DNA of 55,269 bases from Hyphomicrobiales bacterium (GTDB lineage Bacteria > Pseudomonadota > Alphaproteobacteria > Rhizobiales > Rhizobiaceae): assembly GCA_900473795.1 (NCBI GenBank), contig UCMT01000016.1, positions 1 to 55,269 of the forward strand, read 5' to 3'. The translations under genes and the position numbers were made by a program. How positions within the stretch are numbered: position 1 is the stretch's first letter; each line of letters opens with the position of its first letter. Under the pieces are notes generated by a model that saw only the letters and a list, made by a program, of their open reading frames with translations, was not told where the DNA came from and ran no database searches. Positions 54,092-55,269 of this stretch are shown here, piece by piece.

Positions 54092-54964
54092 TCAGCGCGT
54101 CGGAACCGGCGTATCGCCGCGGTAATCGTAGAAGCCGCGGCCGGATTTGCGGCCGAGCCAACCGGCCTCGACATATTTGACCAGAAGCGGGCAGGGCCGG
54201 TATTTGGAATCCGCCAGGCCGTCATGCAGCACCTGCATGATCGACAGGCAGGTGTCGAGACCGATGAAATCGGCAAGCTGCAACGGTCCCATCGGATGGT
54301 TGGCGCCGAGCTTCATCGCGGTATCGATCGCATCGACGCTGCCGACGCCTTCATAGAGCGTGTAGATCGCCTCGTTGATCATCGGCAGGAGAATGCGGTT
54401 GACGATGAAGGCAGGGAAGTCCTCGGCAACCGTGATCGTCTTGTCGAGCGCTGTGACGAACTGCTTGGCGGTCTGAAAGGTTCCTTCGTCCGTCGCGATG
54501 CCGCGCACCAGTTCGACCAGTTTCATCACCGGCACCGGATTCATGAAGTGGATGCCCATGAAGCGTTCCGGCCGGTCGGTCGCGGATGCAAGCCGGGTGA
54601 TCGACAGGGAGGAGGTGTTGGTGGCGAGGATCGCATCGGTCTTGAGAACTGGACAGACCTGGCCGTAGATCTTGCGCTTGATGCTCTCATCCTCGGTCGC
54701 CGCTTCGATGACGAGGTCGGCCTGGCTGAGATCGTTGAGGTCAGCGGAGCCCTTGATCAGCGACAGTGCCTTCTTGCGCTCCTCGTCGGTCAGCTTGCCG
54801 GAGGACACCTGCCGCGCCATGTTGCCGTTGATGGTTGCAAGGCCAGCCTCGACGCGGTCGGCGGCGATGTCGTAGATATGCACCTTGTAACCGGCCGCAG
54901 CCGATACCTGGGCAATGCCGCAGCCCATCTGTCCAGCGCCAACAATTCCGACATTCTTGATCAT
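54092..54964 (-). CDS. 3-Hydroxybutyryl-CoA dehydrogenase
   Basis: NAD-dependent 3-hydroxyacyl-CoA dehydrogenase of 290 residues, standard for the short-chain bacterial type. The Rossmann loop is G9-A-G-Q-M-G14. NTSSLSITRLA, the HFMNPVPVMKLVE block with the catalytic His, and the C-terminal helical domain (ending GRGFYDYRG) are complete. It lies downstream of etfA on the same strand, a usual grouping, though a strong terminator separates them. Roles in butyrate/PHB metabolism or fatty-acid degradation are possible. Confidence 0.93.
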   Translation of the reverse strand: MIKNVGIVGAGQMGCGIAQVSAAAGYKVHIYDIAADRVEAGLATINGNMARQVSSGKLTDEERKKALSLIKGSADLNDLSQADLVIEAATEDESIKRKIYGQVCPVLKTDAILATNTSSLSITRLASATDRPERFMGIHFMNPVPVMKLVELVRGIATDEGTFQTAKQFVTALDKTITVAEDFPAFIVNRILLPMINEAIYTLYEGVGSVDAIDTAMKLGANHPMGPLQLADFIGLDTCLSIMQVLHDGLADSKYRPCPLLVKYVEAGWLGRKSGRGFYDYRGDTPVPTR

Positions 54965-55136
54965 CGAGCCGATTTTCCATCATCAGGGCGGAAGGGCGGA
55001 CGCTCTTCCGTTCAGGCAAAGAATAGTGAAACCGCCAATGCGGGGTCCGGATGCCAGTGATAAAGGCATCGAGCTTAATTTTCCAGCTTTATTCACGGTG
55101 TGAGCAACGGAAAACCGGCATGCGTGCGGCTTGCAA

Positions 55137-55170
55137 AATAAAAAGCGGCCGCGCTGGTGAGCGCGGCCGC
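55137..55170 (-). terminator. Strong Rho-independent terminator after etfA
   Basis: Reading leftward, GCGGCCGCGCT (55170-55160) and AGCGCGGCCGC (55155-55145) form a perfect 11-base stem with a 4-base loop, followed by TTTTTATTTTG. It lies 20 bases past the etfA stop. Confidence 0.9.
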
Positions 55171-55190
55171 GGATGTCAGTTTCGGAAGGC

Positions 55191-55269
55191 TCAGAGCGCC
55201 TTTTCGAGTTCCGGCAGGACGTCGAAGAGATCGCCGACGAGGCCGTAATCGGCGACCTGGAAGATCGGC
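55191..55269 (-). CDS. etfA: Electron transfer flavoprotein subunit alpha, C-terminal end (partial)
   Basis: Only the last 25 codons lie in the window; the gene continues past the right edge. The visible end reads IFQVADYGLVGDLFDVLPELE, which matches the conserved C-terminus of the ETF alpha (FixB/EtfA) family, where the phrase ADYGLVGDL contacts FAD-domain partners. ETF passes electrons from acyl-CoA dehydrogenases to the quinone pool. The neighbouring 3-hydroxyacyl-CoA dehydrogenase fits the context. Confidence 0.85.
   Translation of the reverse strand, partial: PIFQVADYGLVGDLFDVLPELEKAL

Noticed and set aside
1..55269. tRNA, rRNA, CRISPR or insertion sequences
   Set aside because: None was recognised on either strand. 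A tRNAscan, Infernal and ISfinder run would be decisive.

Overview
The window reads as chromosomal DNA of an alphaproteobacterium of the Rhizobiales, most likely Rhizobiaceae (Rhizobium, Neorhizobium or Agrobacterium type). The grounds are high GC content, the aerobic cobaltochelatase pair cobS-cobT, a DUF930 protein, a TIGR02302 protein, a CpdR-type response regulator, a two-palindrome intergenic repeat of the kind scattered through rhizobial genomes, and a perfect TTAA-N7-TTAA CtrA box in front of ftsE. No tRNA, rRNA, CRISPR array, insertion sequence or prophage gene was seen. The first 90 bases carry a run of 21 C, either a terminator-like palindrome or a contig-end artefact.

Layout. 89-9332: Lrp regulator and M20 amidohydrolase; D,D-carboxypeptidase followed by a His-rich CobW GTPase; DUF930 protein; TusA-like protein coupled to an L,D-transpeptidase lipoprotein; accA; xerD with an overlapping 49-codon gene. 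9534-12581: aroK-aroB-CNNM/CorC-type transporter operon. 12594-21734: caspase-like protease, bolA, J-domain protein, cobS-cobT, phytase-like esterase, an unrecognised protein, queuosine-precursor transporter and rpmB with a textbook promoter and terminator. 22087-27965: DUF3108 protein, EamA transporter, cupin-gloB pair, then divergently a methyltransferase, hisC and a prephenate dehydrogenase. 28060-28891: an AT-richer patch with two overlapping genes of unknown function. 29013-36200: DUF2125 protein, chaC, plsC, ydcF-like, ftsX-ftsE, a DUF3426-like membrane protein, hpt and a CpdR-type regulator.

36349-42870 is the most interesting block: six tightly packed leftward genes that together form a plausible pathway. 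Ugd would turn UDP-glucose into UDP-glucuronate, a Uxs-type decarboxylase would make UDP-xylose, a GalE-like epimerase would make UDP-arabinose, and a membrane GT2 polymerase would build a pentose polymer. A 66-residue exported protein and a secreted GH26-like hydrolase complete the set. A 665-base AT-rich control region with a tandem CCCCAAAATT motif lies upstream, followed by a small lipoprotein and a GT39 glycosyltransferase. Rhizobia are known to make a c-di-GMP-controlled arabinose polysaccharide with uxs and uxe genes; this compact version may be a relative.

45953-55269: TIGR02302 protein, lysA, lptM and argH in one leftward run, divergent tlpA, a CSS-EAL c-di-GMP phosphodiesterase, a 3-hydroxyacyl-CoA dehydrogenase, and the C-terminal end of etfA with a strong terminator.

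Functions rest on motifs and family resemblance read by eye. No alignment or database search was run.
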